Source of the DNA: Longimicrobium terrae | GTDB taxonomy: Bacteria; Gemmatimonadota; Gemmatimonadetes; Longimicrobiales; Longimicrobiaceae | Reading direction: 5' to 3' | NCBI RefSeq assembly: GCF_014202995.1 | Contig: NZ_JACHIA010000003.1 | Coordinates: 1 to 64,000, forward strand | Length of the DNA: 64,000 bases | Part shown: in pieces, positions 54,733-64,000 of the stretch | Layout: each line of letters opens with the position of its first letter | Position numbering within the stretch: the stretch's first letter is position 1 | Made by a program: the position numbers and the translations under genes | Notes under the pieces: generated by a model | What the model was told of the DNA's origin: nothing | The model's input: only the letters and a program-made list of their open reading frames with translations | Database searches by the model: none

Positions 54733-54932
54733 ACAGCGATCTCGAGCACACGGGATCCGCTCTCCATCTCAGCTTCCTCTACATCCACGGAGAGACAGGC
54801 CTCCACGGCCTCGTACAGATTGGCGAGAAGCTCCTCAAAGGTTTCGCCCTGAGTCGCGCAGCCGGCGATCGCCGGCACCTCGGCCCAGTATCCGCCTTCT
54901 TCGGCCTCGTGAACCACCACGCGCAGCTTCAT
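54729..54932 (-). CDS. hicB: HicB-family antitoxin
   Basis: A 67-residue member of the HicB/RNase H-like antitoxin family (KLRVVVHEAEEGGYWAEVPA, then GCATQGETFEELLANLYEAV), with a typical beta-beta-alpha start and central helix. It lacks the C-terminal DNA-binding domain of longer HicB proteins, so it may rely on HicA or other partners for autoregulation. Order is antitoxin first, toxin second, with a 4-bp overlap. It lies 14 bp after the mutase gene on the same strand and may be read from that operon's transcript. Confidence 0.85.
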   Translation of the reverse strand: MKLRVVVHEAEEGGYWAEVPAIAGCATQGETFEELLANLYEAVEACLSVDVEEAEMESGSRVLEIAV

Positions 54933-54945
54933 GTTTTTCCCTCGA

Positions 54946-56678
<1,733 letters not shown>

Positions 56679-56682
<4 letters not shown>

Positions 56683-57761
56683 GATTGCATTCCTCCGGCG
56701 GGGCCCAGCCCCAGTTCATTCACGATCCGGTCCGCCACGGCGTACGGCGACACCTGCCCCGCTTCCAGCGCGGCCAGCTCATCGGCCAGAATTCCCTCTC
56801 CGGGACCGCGCAGCCACACCAGCCGACGCAACCGCCGCTCCACCACGGCGCGCACGCGTTCGGCCAGCCGCGCCTGGCGGCGCCGGCTGAGCTCGCCCGT
56901 CTCCTCCAGATACACCCGGTGCCGGTCCAGCGTTCGCGCCAGCTCCTCCAGCCCCTCGCCCGTCTGCGCGACCGTCTTGAGCACGGGGATGGCCCAGCCG
57001 CCGCCCTGCTCCGCGGCGGCCTGCACCCCTTCGCGCGCGGCCTTCTGCACCGACTTCAGGCTCACGCCGTGGTGACCGGCGTTCTGCGGCATGTCACCCA
57101 GCCGCATGTGCAGCATCACCTCGATCTCCTGCGCCAGACGGTCGGCGCCGGGGCGGTCGGCCTTGTTGATGACAAAGATGTCCGCCACCTCCATCAGCCC
57201 CGCCTTCATGGCCTGGATGCTGTCGCCGCTTTCGGGGACCAGGACCACCACGGAGGTGTCCGCCGTCCCCGCGATCTCCAGCTCGCTCTGGCCGACGCCC
57301 ACCGTTTCCAGGATGACGCGGTCGTAGCCGAAGGCGTCGATCAGGTCGGCGACTTCCTTGGTGGTGGTGGCCAGGCCGCCCAGGTGGCCGCGCGTGGCCA
57401 TGGAGCGGATGAAGATCCCCGGATCGGTGCTGATGTTGTTCATCCGGATGCGGTCGCCCAGCAGCGCCCCGCCGGTGAACGGCGACGACGGATCGACGGC
57501 GACGATGCCGATGCGCTCCTCGGCCTGGCGCAGGTGCAGCGCCAGCTTGCTGGTGAGCGTCGACTTGCCGGCGCCCGGCGGCCCGGTGATGCCGATGCGG
57601 TGGGCGCGCCCCATGTCGCCGAACAGCTCGTGCAGAATGCGCTCGAAGCCCGGGCGCGCGTCCTCCACGATGGAGATGGCGCGGGCCAGCGCGGTACGCT
57701 TGCCGTCACGAAAGCGCTCCAGCAGGTCGGCCGGGGCGGCGGCGGTGATTTCGGAGGTCAT
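56679..57761 (-). CDS. meaB: MeaB-family GTPase chaperone of methylmalonyl-CoA mutase
   Basis: A GTPase that loads and protects the B12 cofactor of methylmalonyl-CoA mutase. The P-loop is GPPGAGKS (60-67), with DPSSPFTGGALLGDRIRM, ILETVGVGQSELEIA (the switch region) and the NKAD base-recognition motif in VINKADRPGA. At 360 residues it is a normal length. It is transcribed before the mutase large chain and overlaps it by four bases (ATGA), which fits its role. Human relative MMAA has the same job. Confidence 0.95.
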
Positions 57762-57828
57762 CCCGCAAATTGCCGGAAAATCCGCGTCCCTGTCAAGCGA
57801 GCGGACGTACGAATGATGGAGAGAGCGG

Positions 57829-59631
57829 TCACGGCGCCACGATCAGGAAGCCGTCGATGGCGGTCAGGTGCCGCGTGGTGCCGGTCGCCGCGCGCTCCGC
57901 CCGGCCCAGGGTGGCGTTGCGGAGCAGCACCTGAACCCGCACCGCCCCCCGTGCGTCGCGGAGGGAAAGAAGGGCGTCGCCGCCGTCCAGCGGCACCTTT
58001 GGAGCCTGCTGCCCACCGCAGCTTTCGGTCGCCGCCGCCAGCACCTTGTCGCGCAGAACGGCGGTGGCGGTGCCCGCTCTCCACCCCGGCGCCGTGGCCA
58101 GCACGGAATCCGCCGTCAGCCAGACGCGGACGCTGTCTCCGCCCAGCGGCAGGGAGATCACCCTGCCCTTCTCGACGGGCTCCAGCTGCAGCAGGGTTCC
58201 CGCGATCAGCCCGGGGACGCCGCCGTCCCAGTTCACCGTCTCGTACCGCGCCCCCGCCGGGCTGCCGCACCCCCTCCGCAGCCCCAGCTTTTCCGGAAGA
58301 TCCCAGTTGGCGATGGTTGTATCCCGCAGGCGGGGGAAGACGGCCTGCACCGCCGCGCGCCCGTGCGCGTTCGCCAGGTAGCGCGTTCCCTCAGTGACAC
58401 CTCGATAGGCGGCGCTGTCCAGCGTCACCGGCGGGTTCGCGGGCAGCTTCGCGGGATCCAGCTTCGCACGCGCCAGCGCCGTCCGCAGCCGCGCGGTCTG
58501 GTCGCGGCGGGAAACGGCGGGCGCGCTCCACGGCCCCACCGCGCCCAGCAGCAGCATCGCCGCCAGCAGAGCCGGAACGGAGGAAAGCAGCGGCGGCTCG
58601 CCGCGGAACCGCCGCACCGAACCCATCACCGCCAGCACGCCCAGCACGGCGACGATGCCCACGCGGATGTAGCGGAACTCCGTCCATCCATACTGCCCCA
58701 GCCGTGCCAGCAGCGCCCACAGCGCCAGCGGGATCAAGGGCACCAGCAGCACGGGAATCCACCGGATCAGGGCGGAAAGGCCTCGGTGCTCCTCGTCCCC
58801 GTGCACCGGCTCCAGCAGCACGCCGCCGATCAGCCCGATGAGCCCGGCCGCCATCACCAGCGGCGACACCAGGTTGCGGGGGAATTCCCCCGTCACCAGC
58901 ACCTTGGCGGCGTAGGCGTACAGGATCAGCAGGTAGATGATGAGCACCGGCGCGTACAGCCAGCGACCCAGCCGGCTGACCGCGGTCGGCACGCCGTCCG
59001 GCGGCGGCGCCGTCAGCCGCTCGATGCCGCCCACGAAGATCAGCGGCGCGAGGGCGAAGAAGACGGCGCCGGCCAGGTCGCCGAACAGGTGGTCGGGCTT
59101 GTCCAGGTCGAACAGCGAGATGATCGCCTGGATGGCGCCGGCAAGGATTCCGTACAGCGCCACCGCGTACGCGCCCACGCCCACCAGCCGCTCGGAAAGC
59201 CGCCACGCGAACGCCCAGCTGCGCCGCCGGTCGCGCGCCTTCCACGGCAGCGCGGCGGTGAGCGCCAGCGCGAGCGCGGAGCCGCTGGCCAGCATCAGCC
59301 AGCGCCAGTCGTGGGCGTTCAGGTCCGGATCGAACCAGAACAGGCCGAACGCGGCGCACACTGCCAGAATCGCCGCCGTGGCCGCCCAGCGCGCACCCGC
59401 GCCAATGACGCCGCGCAGATACAGCACGCTCGCGCCAAAGACGAGGGGGAACGCGATCGCCACACTGGCGCCCACGCGGAAGAAGTCGTCCTCGCCGCTG
59501 TCGGCGCGAAGCGAGAGGGAGAGCGCGACGGCCACCAGCAGCCCCAGAAGCACCTCCACCGGCGCGGCCGTGGCGGCGGCGCGGGCATCGGCGGCGTAGG
59601 CGCGGAGGGCGCGGCCGAGCGGATTGGGCAT
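57829..59631 (-). CDS. Large polytopic membrane protein, DUF4153-like
   Basis: A 600-residue inner-membrane protein. The first 400 residues hold about ten hydrophobic helices (AAPVEVLLGLLVAVALSLSL, VAIAFPLVFGASVLYLRGVI, ILAVCAAFGLFWF, WLYAPVLIIYLLILYAYAAK, WIPVLLVPLIPLALWALLAR, and others). They are followed by a soluble domain of about 200 residues, rich in beta strands, which should face the periplasm. The arrangement is that of DUF4153 proteins, whose function is unknown. Start at MPNPLGRALR. Same strand as meaB, 67 bp upstream, so the three genes may form one transcript. Confidence 0.75.
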   Translation of the reverse strand: MPNPLGRALRAYAADARAAATAAPVEVLLGLLVAVALSLSLRADSGEDDFFRVGASVAIAFPLVFGASVLYLRGVIGAGARWAATAAILAVCAAFGLFWFDPDLNAHDWRWLMLASGSALALALTAALPWKARDRRRSWAFAWRLSERLVGVGAYAVALYGILAGAIQAIISLFDLDKPDHLFGDLAGAVFFALAPLIFVGGIERLTAPPPDGVPTAVSRLGRWLYAPVLIIYLLILYAYAAKVLVTGEFPRNLVSPLVMAAGLIGLIGGVLLEPVHGDEEHRGLSALIRWIPVLLVPLIPLALWALLARLGQYGWTEFRYIRVGIVAVLGVLAVMGSVRRFRGEPPLLSSVPALLAAMLLLGAVGPWSAPAVSRRDQTARLRTALARAKLDPAKLPANPPVTLDSAAYRGVTEGTRYLANAHGRAAVQAVFPRLRDTTIANWDLPEKLGLRRGCGSPAGARYETVNWDGGVPGLIAGTLLQLEPVEKGRVISLPLGGDSVRVWLTADSVLATAPGWRAGTATAVLRDKVLAAATESCGGQQAPKVPLDGGDALLSLRDARGAVRVQVLLRNATLGRAERAATGTTRHLTAIDGFLIVAP

Positions 59632-59979
59632 GGGCGTGTGGCGGCGGGAGATGAGACGATGAGGAGAAGCCTCGCCCAAGGTGCCCGTTCGCGCGGGTGG
59701 ATGCAAGCAAACGCGGGATGCGCAGGCCGAGATCAGGCCGTCCGCCGGCCGGCAGGTGAGCGCAGGCCCCTCCCCCGCTCCGCCGGTCCGCAAGCCCTTT
59801 TCCGCCGATGAGCCAAGCAGTCGCCGTGCGTGTGAAGCGCTTCCGGGGCTCGAGCGTGCGCAGCGTCAGACCGATGAATCGTGTTTTCAGGATCGCACCT
59901 TTACCGCTCTTACATGACATATCATATTCCGCAGTGGGTACTGCCCGCCCGCGCCGGATATTCAATCCTGGAGGATTCC
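59632..59979. other. Divergent intergenic region before the RCC1-repeat lipoprotein
   Basis: It holds the promoters for both flanking genes. The part from 59880 on is AT-richer (TTTACC ... CATATT) and is the likely promoter of the plus-strand gene. No gene. Confidence 0.5.
59900..59928 (+). promoter_or_regulatory. Candidate promoter of the RCC1-repeat lipoprotein gene
   Basis: TTTACC (59900-59905), 17 nt, then CATATT (59923-59928), placing a start near 59935 and a 45-nt leader with GGAGG before the ATG at 59980. Confidence 0.4.
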
Positions 59980-62280
59980 ATGAGACCACGATCTGTTCTG
60001 CTCGCCATCCTTCTGCTGCCGCTTACAGGATGCGACAGCCCCTCCGGCGTGCGCGCGGGTTCTCCCGCGCGGGTGGACGTGGTGTCGGGTGACCTGCAGC
60101 AGGACACGGTGGGCCAGATGCTTCAGCAGGCCCTGGTCGTCCGCGTGGTGGATGACAAGGGCCGCCCGGTAGAAGGACAGACGGTGAACTTCCGCGTCGT
60201 GTCGGGCGGCGGAAGCGTGTTCGCGGGCGTGTCCACGACGGACCGCCAGGGCGAGGCGCGCGAACGGTGGACGCTGGGCACGGCCGCGGCGGACAGCCAG
60301 CGCGTGGAAGCCCGCGCCGTGGGAACGCAGAGCGGCGATCCGCTGGTGTTCGGCGTGTTTCGCGCGGTGGCGGTGGCGGATGCATTCGCCTCGCTGACCG
60401 CGGTGGGCGCCACGGCGTACAGCGGCACCGCGCAGGACCCGGTGACGGATTCTCTCACGGTCCGGGCGCAGGACCGGTACGGCAACCCGGTAGCCGGCGT
60501 GGAGGTGCGCTGGTCGGCCGTGCAGGGCGGAGGCAGCTTCTCCCCCGCGGTTTCCACGACAGGTTCCACCGGAGTAGTTCGGTCGCAATGGACGCTGGGC
60601 GCCGGGACAGGAGCCCAGACCGGGCGCGCGGCTGCGGGTGCCGCACCTCCCGTGGACTTCGCCGCGGCGGCCACTCCCCTGCCCCCCGTACAGCTGGAAA
60701 TCCTGCCGCGTACTCTGTCGTTCGCTTCCCTGGGAGAAACGCTCGCCCTGAGCGTGATTGCGCGTGACCGCACCGGCGCGCCCATCGGGGGACTGCCCGT
60801 GAACGTCTCGTCCGAGAACGCGGCGGTGGTTCGCGTTACCTCAACTCCCTCCGCGATTTCTCAGGGCAATGGCTCCGCCCGGATCATCGCCATGCTCGGC
60901 ACGTTGCGCGACACCGTTACCGCTGCCGTTCGGCAGGTCGCCACCACGATCGAGATCTCCCACAGCAGCAGGAATGCGGAGAGCCGGGACAGCATCGTTC
61001 TCGTGGCGGACAGCATCCGCCAGATAACCGCCACCGCCAGGGACGCACGCTCTTATTCCATAGAAGATGCCGTTATCGCGTTTGCCAGTTCGGCGCCGGC
61101 AGTAGCCACGGTGAACGCGGCGGGTACGGTGCGCGGCGCCGGAGCCGGCATCGCGGTGATTACAGGCACCTCCGGCGGGGCGAGCGCCAGCCTGCCGGTG
61201 CGCGTATACGCCGGAACGCTGGTGGTCTCGCAGATCGCCGCCGGGAAAGATCACACCTGCGCCATAGACGTCCGCGGGCGAACGCTGTGCTGGGGACGCG
61301 GCGTGGGCCGGGGCAGCCCGGCCCCGGTCGTGATCGGCGGCCCGGCCCTGGCCTCACTGGCGGGCGGTGGCGATGACTATATCTGCGGTCTCACGGCACA
61401 GGGCGCGGCGTACTGCTGGGGCGACAACAGCTTCGGACGACTGGGCAACAGATCTACCACGGCATCCGCCAACCCGGTCGCCGTTGCTGGAGGGCACGTA
61501 TTCACCACACTGGCGGTTGCTCCCGCCTTCGCATGCGGGCTGGCCACGTCGGGCGCGGTCTACTGCTGGGGCGTCGGAAGCAGCGGCGCGCTGGGCAATG
61601 GACAGTTCCTGGGCAGCAGCGTCCCCGTGCCCGTCACAGGAGGAATCACGTTCGCGCATATTGCGGCGGGGGAGCACCACGTGTGCGGCACCTCCACCAG
61701 CGGCGCCGCTTACTGCTGGGGTGCAAGCCGGCTAGGCGAAGGCGGATTCCAATCCGGCGAATGCCCTGCGTCCTTTCCCGAAGCAAACGCGGCATGCGTG
61801 AACGTTCCCACGCGGGTGCCCGGATCGGTAGTCTTCCGGTCCCTTGTTCTGGGCTACCTGTATTCGTGCGGACTCACCGAAGACGGCTCCGCGTACTGCT
61901 GGGGAACGACCGACCCGCTAGCCGGCTCGCCCGCCACCACCGTCCCTGTGGCCGTACCCGGCGGGCATTGGTTCGCCTACCTCGTTTCCGGCCGCAACAC
62001 CCTCTGCGGCCGCACCACCGCCGGGCAGGCCCTGTGCTGGGGATCGGGTTACTACGGCGAATTCGGCAACGGCGGTGGGGGCAACTACTCGGCGCCAGTC
62101 CCGATGGACCGCGGCCGTGACTTCACGCGTCTGACCATCGGTGGAACGCATTCATGCGGTATTGAGGCCACCTCCGAGGCGGCGTACTGCTGGGGCACGG
62201 ACGACAGCGGGGAACTGGGCAGACTACGGGGACACACTGGATGGGAGCGTCGTCCCGTTGCCGTTGTGGGCCCTCACTGA
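59980..62280 (+). CDS. Lipoprotein with Ig-like domains and seven RCC1-type repeats
   Basis: A 766-residue exported lipoprotein (lipobox LTGC, Cys18). It has two Big-type Ig modules at about residues 30-135 and 140-245 (QALVVRVVDDKGRPVEGQTV; DSLTVRAQDRYGNPVAGVEV), a third beta-sandwich at about 250-330 and a Big2-like part at 345-430. The last 330 residues contain seven repeats, each holding a Cys-Gly or Cys-Ala pair followed by CWG (for example CGLTAQGAAYCWGDNSFGRLG). This is the pattern of RCC1-like beta-propeller blades. Each blade has two Cys about 10-14 residues apart, which suggests disulfides. The last blade ends near the C terminus, so the propeller is complete with seven blades. A surface adhesion or binding role is likely. 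Confidence 0.85.
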   Translation: MRPRSVLLAILLLPLTGCDSPSGVRAGSPARVDVVSGDLQQDTVGQMLQQALVVRVVDDKGRPVEGQTVNFRVVSGGGSVFAGVSTTDRQGEARERWTLGTAAADSQRVEARAVGTQSGDPLVFGVFRAVAVADAFASLTAVGATAYSGTAQDPVTDSLTVRAQDRYGNPVAGVEVRWSAVQGGGSFSPAVSTTGSTGVVRSQWTLGAGTGAQTGRAAAGAAPPVDFAAAATPLPPVQLEILPRTLSFASLGETLALSVIARDRTGAPIGGLPVNVSSENAAVVRVTSTPSAISQGNGSARIIAMLGTLRDTVTAAVRQVATTIEISHSSRNAESRDSIVLVADSIRQITATARDARSYSIEDAVIAFASSAPAVATVNAAGTVRGAGAGIAVITGTSGGASASLPVRVYAGTLVVSQIAAGKDHTCAIDVRGRTLCWGRGVGRGSPAPVVIGGPALASLAGGGDDYICGLTAQGAAYCWGDNSFGRLGNRSTTASANPVAVAGGHVFTTLAVAPAFACGLATSGAVYCWGVGSSGALGNGQFLGSSVPVPVTGGITFAHIAAGEHHVCGTSTSGAAYCWGASRLGEGGFQSGECPASFPEANAACVNVPTRVPGSVVFRSLVLGYLYSCGLTEDGSAYCWGTTDPLAGSPATTVPVAVPGGHWFAYLVSGRNTLCGRTTAGQALCWGSGYYGEFGNGGGGNYSAPVPMDRGRDFTRLTIGGTHSCGIEATSEAAYCWGTDDSGELGRLRGHTGWERRPVAVVGPH

Positions 62281-62318
62281 CCCACTGCGTGTGGCAGGCT
62301 TGCCGGGCAGGACAGGTG

Positions 62319-62354
62319 GACGGGGTCCGGAAGCCGCGGCTTCCGGACCCCGTC
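62319..62354 (+). terminator. Palindromic terminator after the RCC1-repeat gene
   Basis: A perfect 36-nt palindrome with GACGGGGTCCGGAAGCC as its left arm, effectively a 16-bp stem with a 4-nt loop, followed by GTCGTTTCCC. It starts 39 nt after the stop. Confidence 0.75.
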
Positions 62355-62518
62355 GTCGTTTCCCGCGCGGATTATTCCACGCAAGCATGCGGTGCGTTTG
62401 ACCGTGATCCGCCGCCCAATCCCGCGGATCAGGAGCCCCGGCGGGAGCGGCAGGCTGGCTCACGCTGTGGCTCCGCCCATCCACCCCGCGCTCACGCCCC
62501 TTCCCTTCTGCTCGTTTT

Positions 62519-62549
62519 TGTGACATGCTGCTGTGGGACGCATGTCACA
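62519..62549 (+). promoter_or_regulatory. Operator-like inverted repeat upstream of the sigma-54 activator
   Basis: TGTGACATGC (62519-62528) and GCATGTCACA (62540-62549) are perfect 10-bp arms, 21 bp centre to centre (two helical turns). It lies 20 bp before the probable ATG, so a dimeric protein bound here could block expression; self-control is possible. Confidence 0.65.
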
Positions 62550-62568
62550 TTTTGCGAATCGGGGATGG

Positions 62569-63924
62569 ATGGCGGAGCGGACGGTCCTGCTGATCGGCGA
62601 CGACGCAGAGGTTCGCGACGGCGTGCGTGCTGCCTGCGAGCGTGCGGGCGTGGCGTTCCGCGCGGCGGCTACGCTCGCGGACGGGCTGCGTGTACTCTCC
62701 GATTCTCATCATCACGCGACGGTGCTGCTGGCGTCAGCGGTGGATGAAGACGGGGCGATGATCCGCCGGATCGCATCCGCGCCCGCCGCGGGAACGCTGG
62801 TGCTGGTGGCCCGCGCGCCGTCGCTTCGCCTGGCCATCGACGCCCCGCGCCTGGGTGCGGCCGAACTGCTGACGATTCCATTGGATGTGGACCGGCTGGC
62901 CGCCCTGTTCTCCCCCGCCCCGCCCGCCGGTGACATCGTCCCCATTCCCCGGCTGCACGCCGGATCGGGGGACGAGCTCGTGGGGAGCAGCCCGGCTCTG
63001 GTCGCCGTGTTCAAGACGGTGGGCAGGGTGGCGGGAAGCGATGCCACGGTGCTGGTGACCGGCGAGTCGGGGACGGGAAAGGAGCTGGTCGCCCGCGCGC
63101 TTCACGCCGCGAGCGGGCGATCGGCGGGCCCGTTCATAGCGGTCAACTGCGCCGCGATCCCCGAGGACCTGCTGGAGAGCGAGCTCTTCGGGCACGAGCG
63201 CGGCGCGTTCACGGGCGCGATCGCCCGCAAGGTGGGCCGCTTTGAGCGGGCGAACGGCGGCACGCTGTTTCTGGATGAGATCGGCGACATGAGCCTCGTG
63301 CTGCAGGCCAAGATCCTCCGCGCGTTGCAGGAGCGCGAGATCGAGCGCCTGGGCGGCGAAGCGCGCATTCGCCTGGATGTGCGCGTGGTGGCGGCAACCC
63401 ACCGCAACCTGCCCTCGTTGATCGCCTCGGGCGACTTTCGCGAAGACCTGTTCTACCGCTTGGCCGTCGTGGCGCTTCACCTGCCAGCGTTGCGAGAGCG
63501 CACCGGCGACGTGCGTGCCCTGGCGCTGCACTACGCAGCGCGCTTCGCGGCGGAGCATGCGCGGGAGCTGCGCGGCATCACGGATGGCGCCATGCGCGGC
63601 CTGGAAACCCACGCGTGGCCGGGCAACGTCCGCGAGCTGCGCAACGTGCTGGAGCGCGCGGTGCTGCTGTCCCCCGGCGACGTACTGCAGGTGGATCACC
63701 TTCAGCTGAGCCCCGCGGCGGCCCGGGATGATGGGGTGGTGGACGGGGCCGAGGCGCTGCACGGCTACTCCCCGCACATGACCATGGCGCAGGTGGAGGC
63801 GCTTCACATCGGGCGGGTGCTGCGGCAGGTGGATAGGCACTTCGGGCGCGCCGCGGAGATCCTGGACATGCACCGCAACACCGTCTCCCGCAAAGCCATC
63901 GAGTACGGCGTCCTTCCAGGCTGA
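62569..63924 (+). CDS. Sigma-54-dependent activator with degenerate receiver domain
   Basis: A 451-residue regulator. A receiver-like domain (1-115) keeps the acidic pair (GDDAEV) but has Ala55 where the phosphate-accepting Asp should be, and Ile103 replaces the conserved Lys (LTIPLD). The AAA+ domain (about 137-365) is complete: Walker A GESGTGKE (165-172), the sigma-54 contact loop GAFTGA (212-217), Walker B GGTLFLDEIGDM (230-241) and FYRL/R-finger region FREDLFYRL. A Fis-type helix-turn-helix closes the chain (about 425-446). No sensor kinase lies beside it, so control is probably by protein contact or ligand rather than phosphorylation. The start at MAERTVLL was preferred over two earlier in-frame codons that overlap the operator. 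Confidence 0.92.
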   Translation: MAERTVLLIGDDAEVRDGVRAACERAGVAFRAAATLADGLRVLSDSHHHATVLLASAVDEDGAMIRRIASAPAAGTLVLVARAPSLRLAIDAPRLGAAELLTIPLDVDRLAALFSPAPPAGDIVPIPRLHAGSGDELVGSSPALVAVFKTVGRVAGSDATVLVTGESGTGKELVARALHAASGRSAGPFIAVNCAAIPEDLLESELFGHERGAFTGAIARKVGRFERANGGTLFLDEIGDMSLVLQAKILRALQEREIERLGGEARIRLDVRVVAATHRNLPSLIASGDFREDLFYRLAVVALHLPALRERTGDVRALALHYAARFAAEHARELRGITDGAMRGLETHAWPGNVRELRNVLERAVLLSPGDVLQVDHLQLSPAAARDDGVVDGAEALHGYSPHMTMAQVEALHIGRVLRQVDRHFGRAAEILDMHRNTVSRKAIEYGVLPG

Positions 63925-64000
63925 TCGGGAACGTGCGGCATCCGGGGCGGGCAGCCGTCCCGGCCGCGCAACCCTCCGGCTCGGCAAGGCATGAACGGCA

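Noticed and set aside
62534-62555. Possible sigma-54 promoter before the activator gene
   Set aside because: The GG and GC elements are 17-18 nt apart, whereas sigma-54 promoters need about 10 nt between GG and GC.
63930-64000. Possible start of another gene at the right edge
   Set aside because: Only 76 bases remain after the sigma-54 activator; no ribosome site or domain can be read.

Overview
This window is very GC-rich, densely coding chromosomal DNA from a Gram-negative bacterium with a heterotrophic, envelope-rich gene content. The mix of features fits a Longimicrobium-like member of the Gemmatimonadota: M28 peptidases with N-terminal lipoprotein or Sec signals, paired parvulin-type foldases, RCC1-like and NHL beta-propeller exported proteins, fused MFS/spermidine synthases, an Omp85 protein, and AGATCCTTCG-type and CAGAG-type intergenic repeats. 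This assignment is an inference from gene families and style; no rRNA or other phylogenetic marker was compared. There is no phage, integrase, insertion sequence or CRISPR array. The only RNA gene seen is an initiator tRNA.

Layout. 1-3.5 kb: an M28 peptidase lipoprotein and a DUF4384-like Tyr/Arg-rich exported protein (minus strand). 4-10.8 kb: mfd, two SurA/PpiC-type periplasmic foldases and an S4 RNA-binding protein (plus). 11-12 kb: an FMN reductase and a VOC protein. 12.7-18.3 kb: ppc, a histidine phosphatase, a phytanoyl-CoA dioxygenase-like protein and an ICMT-like membrane methyltransferase. 18.6-20.7 kb: an L,D-transpeptidase and a small lipoprotein. 20.9-24.4 kb: a second M28 peptidase and an S41/CtpA peptidase (minus). 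24.7-30 kb: an exported beta-propeller, nadA, an IscA/ErpA-like protein and an EamA transporter. 30.4-34.7 kb: a fused MFS/spermidine synthase and a PAS histidine kinase. 35-41.6 kb: a lipoprotein, glgX, a second L,D-transpeptidase, a serine hydrolase, map and a DUF2243 protein. 41.7 kb: tRNA-fMet. 42.3-47.8 kb: two alpha/beta hydrolases, a small unknown protein, an Omp85-like protein and a GH43-like lipoprotein. 47.9-52.1 kb: a methyltransferase/HAD pair, a zinc-ribbon/L12-like/NHL membrane protein and a PPK2. 52.2-59.6 kb (minus): a Ser/Thr kinase with SPOR-like sensors, a broken hicA with intact hicB, a methylmalonyl-CoA mutase large chain with MeaB, and a large membrane protein. 60-63.9 kb: an RCC1-repeat lipoprotein and a sigma-54 activator with a degenerate receiver domain.

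How genes work together. Four themes recur. (1) Envelope protein quality control and cell-wall cross-linking: two foldases, two M28 and one S41 protease, two L,D-transpeptidases, Omp85. (2) Central carbon metabolism and storage: PEP carboxylase, glycogen debranching, methylmalonyl-CoA mutase plus its chaperone, polyphosphate kinase. (3) Signalling proteins with unusual domain combinations: the SPOR kinase, the kinase with an RsbRD-like tail, the sigma-54 activator without a phosphoacceptor, the L12-like/NHL protein. (4) Many strong intergenic hairpins, most of them between convergent genes or at operon ends, plus at least three dispersed intergenic repeat families, one of them a modular mosaic of about 260 bp present three times. 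The most notable observations are the mosaic repeat, the hicA frameshift, and the kinase and regulator architectures.
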